Origin: Ceratothoa steindachneri
Lineage: Eukaryota > Arthropoda > Malacostraca > Isopoda > Cymothoidae
Direction: 5' to 3'
DNA: 64,000 nucleotides
NCBI GenBank assembly: GCA_963969495.1
Contig: OZ018319.1
Location: 200,916,736-200,980,735, forward strand
Position numbers and translations under genes: made by a program. Shown one piece after another: positions 60,373 to 64,000 of the stretch. Numbering within the stretch: the first letter of the stretch is position 1; each line of letters begins with the position of its first letter. The notes beneath the pieces were generated by a model, which saw nothing but the letters and a program-made list of their open reading frames with translations, ran no database searches and was not told the DNA's origin.

Positions 60373-60595
60373 AACCCTTCCATCCCTCCCTCTCTCCCTC
60401 CCTCCATTCCCCTCTCTCTCCCTCCATCCATCCGTCCCTCCCTCCTTCCCTCCTTCCCACCATCACTCCTTCCCTACCTTCCTCCCTCCCTCCATCTCCC
60501 CCACCCTTCCCTCCCTCCCTCCCCATCCCTTCCTCCCTCCCTCCATCTCCCCCCCTTCCCTCACTCCCTCCCCATCCCTTCCTCCCCTCTATTAA
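60373..60595 (+). repeat. CCCT/CCTT-rich pyrimidine tract
   Basis: Imperfect TCCCTCCCTCC-type repeats, about 220 bp, nearly pure pyrimidine. The 156-codon frame entering it is Pro/Ser/Leu low complexity. Confidence 0.93.
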
Positions 60596-60674
60596 TTTAA
60601 AGGAAGTTGTATCATTTAAAAAGCAGTAATGTGTTTAGGCGCGGCATAATTTATAATTCGTATCATATTTATTA

Positions 60675-60800
60675 AACAGCTAACAATCATGAACATTAAT
60701 AAAAAGGTGACCATTATGAATGTTAATAAAACAAGTAGCCGTGTGAACATTAATAAAATAGATAACCATTATGAACATTCATAAAACAAGTAAACATTTT
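60675..60800. repeat. ~32-bp tandem repeat, four units
   Basis: Units contain CATTAATAAAACAAGTAACC-like sequence followed by ATTATGAA. Moderately diverged. Confidence 0.8.
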
Positions 60801-61985
60801 AAATATTTGCATCTCTTAATATTTTAAGGCCAATACTTTCCGATTGGCAAATTAAGAGGCTTCATTTACCAATCAGCTACATACTATGAGACGAGTCAGG
60901 CGGTGCGAATCCCTTATAAATATCTTACCAGAAATCCTCTCTTATTAATTGAACACTTACACTAAGGTGCAACATACCCAACATACAAAGAAAAGCAGAT
61001 TCCTAGTGCTTTCGTCTTTATTTACAAAGTTCTTGCTACTTTTGCCAGCTCTTAATTAAAATAAGGTGGAAAGAAGGAAGAAAATATATTTTAAAGCATA
61101 AATGAATGGACCTTACAAAGTGATTGTTTCCTTTCTTCCCCTTGTGACAAGACTTATGAAATCTACATTTTATTTTAGTTATTTATTCTCCTTATCGGAC
61201 ATTATTTATATATTTATATTTGTTTCTTCATTAAAGTTTTCTCATTTTTAGACATCCCCTCCTTTCATTCACTCAACTACGCTAGAACAAAACACGGCTT
61301 GACTACCACCGTTGGTCTATGTGTCCACGGTCCACCTCACCTAAATGACCAAAAAGAAGCCAAACCTTTTGGGTAGTTGCCACCATATTCGTCCTTTCCT
61401 CGCTTTTGTTGGCCAAACCGGACGTCGGGTGTGAGTGCGGGATTTAGGAGAGCTACGCTTCCCTCTCTTAGCGCACTAGGTTGAGTAATCAGGCTAATAT
61501 GATAGATAATATAAGTATGTCTTATAGGCCGTGTCACTCACTTTCTTTCCACTCATCCTTTTTCTCCATACAATTTCGATAAGCTAACTAGTAAAATATG
61601 CCCTTGTCAGTATTCGCTTTAATTTCAATAATTATAAAACGTGCATTTCCGATGTTATTTTCTCCTTCCTCTTCCTATTCATTCATTCTTCTCCCTTTAT
61701 TATCCCGTTGCCTCGTTTTCCTCATAATCTGACTCACCGCAACAGCGTCTCATAAAAGCGTGATTGTCTGCGGTACCGACCCAGCTCTCTCTCTCTCTTT
61801 CTCTTAGCCGAGCCGGTCAGCAGAAACAAGAGAAATAGAGGACTCTACCAGTGGATGAGAATTGTCGGAAGAGGGTCAGATTTATTTATCACTTGGCTTT
61901 CCCAAGCCCCTGAAAGAATGAAGATTCAACAGCGGTGGCAACGAAGTGGATGACCTGAAGGAAAATGGCAATATTTCATAAGTGT
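60801..61985. other. no gene recognised
   Basis: AT-rich DNA with a short (CT)n near 61,785. Nothing identifiable. Confidence 0.45.
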
Positions 61986-62100
61986 TGAGATGAAAGATTA
62001 AGAGCATTAAGGGTTGCTACGGATACCTTTGCCCAAATTGAGATCGTTAATAAAGGTCGCTTAAAAGAATGAAGTTTGCTATGCGCACCTTGGAAACAAG
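61986..62100. repeat. 40-bp tandem repeat, left part of an interrupted array
   Basis: AGATTAAGAGCATTAAGGG and TTGCTACGGATACCTTTG form one good unit, followed by a decayed unit. The same unit type resumes at 63,425. Confidence 0.65.
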
Positions 62101-62214
62101 TAGTGTAGTCTGCTTTTTACAAATCATTTTAAATTCTGTTACATTCCATTAATCAATTTCTTTCTTGCAGGACCTTTCAGGATTTATCTAATTTTGTGAA
62201 TCAAAATGTAAATT

Positions 62215-63260
62215 CCTAATAAACACTCATTTATTAATATGATTAAAAAGTTCGAAGCAATCGAGTACCTGTATAGAAGCGGGAGACATCGGGCGATTTC
62301 TTTTTAATGTTGAACCTCATTGTAAGCAGATATCGAGTTTTTAAAGCTACTAAACGGCGTAATGATGAGACAGGTAGTTGTATTCTAAGAGTGGTCCCCC
62401 CCGCCATCATTCTCTAGTCAGTGACAACCCTAACCCTCATCAAGAACACGAACAAGATCAGGCGAAATCAAAGGAAGAGTGCCAGACATCTTGGAGGCCA
62501 AAGTTAGCCATGTGATTCTGCAAAGATTGCTGACAGATGATTTGGAACTTCGTCCATTCAAGATAGCTAAAGGGCCTCTGCTTTCTAACACCACCAAAAA
62601 TAAGAGAAGAAAAAGCAAAGCCGCTTTTCTAAAGGCTCATTGGTGACTCGTAGTCTCCAGTTCTGTGGACAGATGCGGAGTTGTTCATTGCCAGGCCACC
62701 CACAACGCACAGAATGAGCGTGCTTCATTACAAAGTAAAAGTGAGATTCAAGTTAAACAGCGGAAATCTTTCAAGAGTGACAAGTCAGCTCTGGTGTTGG
62801 AGTGGGTGGGCGTAACATCAACAGGCCAAAAGAAGCCTCTCATCTTCATTCAAGGGGGTATAAAGATCAATCAACTTGAATATTTGAAGAGATTGCAGGA
62901 GAAAGTCATCCCCTGAGTAGATGTCACCATAGGAAATGCCGGAGTAACTCTCCAACAAGATGAAACAACCTCACTGACAACCAAATAATTTAAGACTGGT
63001 CCAAGGCAAGTTTTAAAGGGCTTGGTCAAAGAAACTTTGGCCTCCCGATTTCCCAGATTTGAACTCCATGGACTTTGGAGTGTGGTTGATGCTTGAGAAG
63101 AAAGCCTCTACCAAATCTCATAAAACTATCAAACTTCTGAAATGTAAACTGGGAAAATGATCAGAGAAAATATCAGCTGAAACCCTGCGTGTCCCTTGCG
63201 GTTAGGTAATACCGAGATTTCCTCCTGTCCTCGATGCGAAAGGCGATCCAATTGAATATT
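62215..63260 (+). pseudogene. mariner-like transposase, third copy, broken
   Basis: KFEAIEYLYRSGRHRAIS (62,250-62,302) is the N-terminal helix region. LWTDAELFI (first catalytic Asp near 62,670) is followed by ATHNAQNERASLQSKSEIQV, EWVGVTSTGQKKPLIFIQGG and INQLEYLKRLQEKVIP (frame 62,665-62,916). Next is GVTLQQDE with the second Asp at 62,959-62,961. KLWPPDFPDLNSMDFGVW carries the third Asp at 63,071-63,073, about 36 residues after the second. The C-terminus reads ISAETLRVPC and ends IEY. One stop after the 84-codon frame and several frameshifts inactivate it. Confidence 0.88.
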
Positions 63261-63424
63261 AGGTACATCATTTTGTAGCATGTCATTTTTTCTTTCGTTT
63301 AGTCTAAGCATTATCTAATATTACAGTCTGTGAAAATAATTTAATAAATGTCAGTTTACATTTCGTGTTATGACCCTGTAGAACTCTCTTACCATTAAAA
63401 GTAATGGCGGTATAATAGAGACAT

Positions 63425-63745
63425 TTGTCGAGATTAAGAGTATTAAGGGCTACTATGGAGACCTATGTCAAGATTTTGAGAATCAAATGTTGCCATGGAA
63501 AACTGTATAACCATTAAGATCTTTAAGGGTTGCTATGGAGATCTAGGTTAAGATTAAAAGTATTAAGGGCTGCTATGAAGACCTATATCAAGATTTTGAG
63601 GATTAACTATTGTCCTGGAGAACTGTCACCATTAAGAACATTAAATTTTGCTCTGGAGTGCTTTTCCAAGACTAAGATTATTAAAGGTTGCCATAGAGAC
63701 ATAGCTCAAGATTAGGGGTAGTAATCGTTGCTATTCATACCTACA
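63425..63745. repeat. 40-bp tandem repeat with ~120-bp higher-order period
   Basis: Units share AAGATTAAGAGTATTAAGGG, then GCTATGGAGACCTATGTC. Strong matches recur every third unit (near 63,430 and 63,550), giving a ~120-bp higher-order repeat. The mariner relic lies between this array and the unit at 61,986. Confidence 0.85.
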
Positions 63746-64000
63746 GTATGTCGAGATACAGAATTACTCTCCGTCAAACACCCAAAGATCCACTTGAAGT
63801 GATGCCATGAAGAAAAGAATATTAATGGTTGATAAAAATTAATTAGTTATGGGCAATGTTACTTCTTTTTAGTAATTTTTTTGTACTAGATTGATATTTA
63901 CTAATTATATTATTAACATACTGACTAAAGTGATTTCAACAATTAGCGAAAATAAATTACGCCACACTGAGCTTCTACAGTGGATTATTAAAAAAATATT

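Noticed and set aside
60125..60595. 156-codon Pro/Ser/Leu-rich frame
   Set aside because: Two thirds of it is the CCCT tract, and the remainder matches no family.

Overview
The window is animal nuclear DNA with no host gene I can recognise. It is AT-rich and carries many long (TA)n tracts, several minisatellite or satellite arrays, and a dense layer of decayed transposable elements: Penelope-like retroelements (PLEs) with GIY-YIG endonuclease domains, CR1-like LINEs, mariner and Tc1 transposons, and a piggyBac element. This mix suits an arthropod, and a decapod crustacean such as a shrimp or crab is my best guess. That is an inference from repeat content; no marker gene is present.

Layout. 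0-10 kb: mostly unique AT-rich DNA, with one CR1-like LINE fragment at 3.3-4.3 kb that contains a perfect 326-bp tandem duplication and ends at a (TA)n tract. 10-14 kb: a 37-bp minisatellite, two mariner relics and a PLE tail. 14.2-18.1 kb: the best-preserved element, a minus-strand PLE with N-terminal domain, reverse transcriptase (RT), GIY-YIG domain and pseudo-LTRs that contain 121-bp internal repeats. 18-25 kb: a further PLE end, unique DNA and another mariner relic. 25.1-27.0 kb: a CR1-like RT interrupted by an inverted pair of about 120-bp modules with (TA)n tails. 27.1-30.5 kb: a 32-bp minisatellite of roughly 107 units. 30.6-32.8 kb: a piggyBac relic with terminal inverted repeats and a TTAA end. 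35.5-38.7 kb: a LINE tail, a PLE GIY-YIG relic between inverted ends, and a broken gene of an unassigned cysteine-containing family. 39.8-42.5 kb: a promoter- or LTR-like GC-rich region and a Tc1 relic. 43.7-48.8 kb: a PLE whose RT is split by about 4 kb of a 121-bp satellite. 49.1-51.1 kb: two nearly identical CR1 3' ends joined by (AAG)n. 51.3-52.8 kb: another PLE, followed by a perfect 55-bp-arm palindrome. 54.1-54.5 kb: one small basic ORF behind a TATA-like and NRF1-like arrangement. 58.4-59.3 kb: another PLE. 62.2-63.3 kb: a mariner relic inside a 40-bp tandem array.

Almost every coding trace is broken by frameshifts or stops, so none is likely to make a working protein. The strongest pattern across the window is that PLE ends repeatedly adjoin (TA)n tracts, and that five of them share a ~60-bp motif able to form a hairpin and resembling a hammerhead ribozyme core. 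All family assignments come from reading translated motifs by eye; no database search was run.
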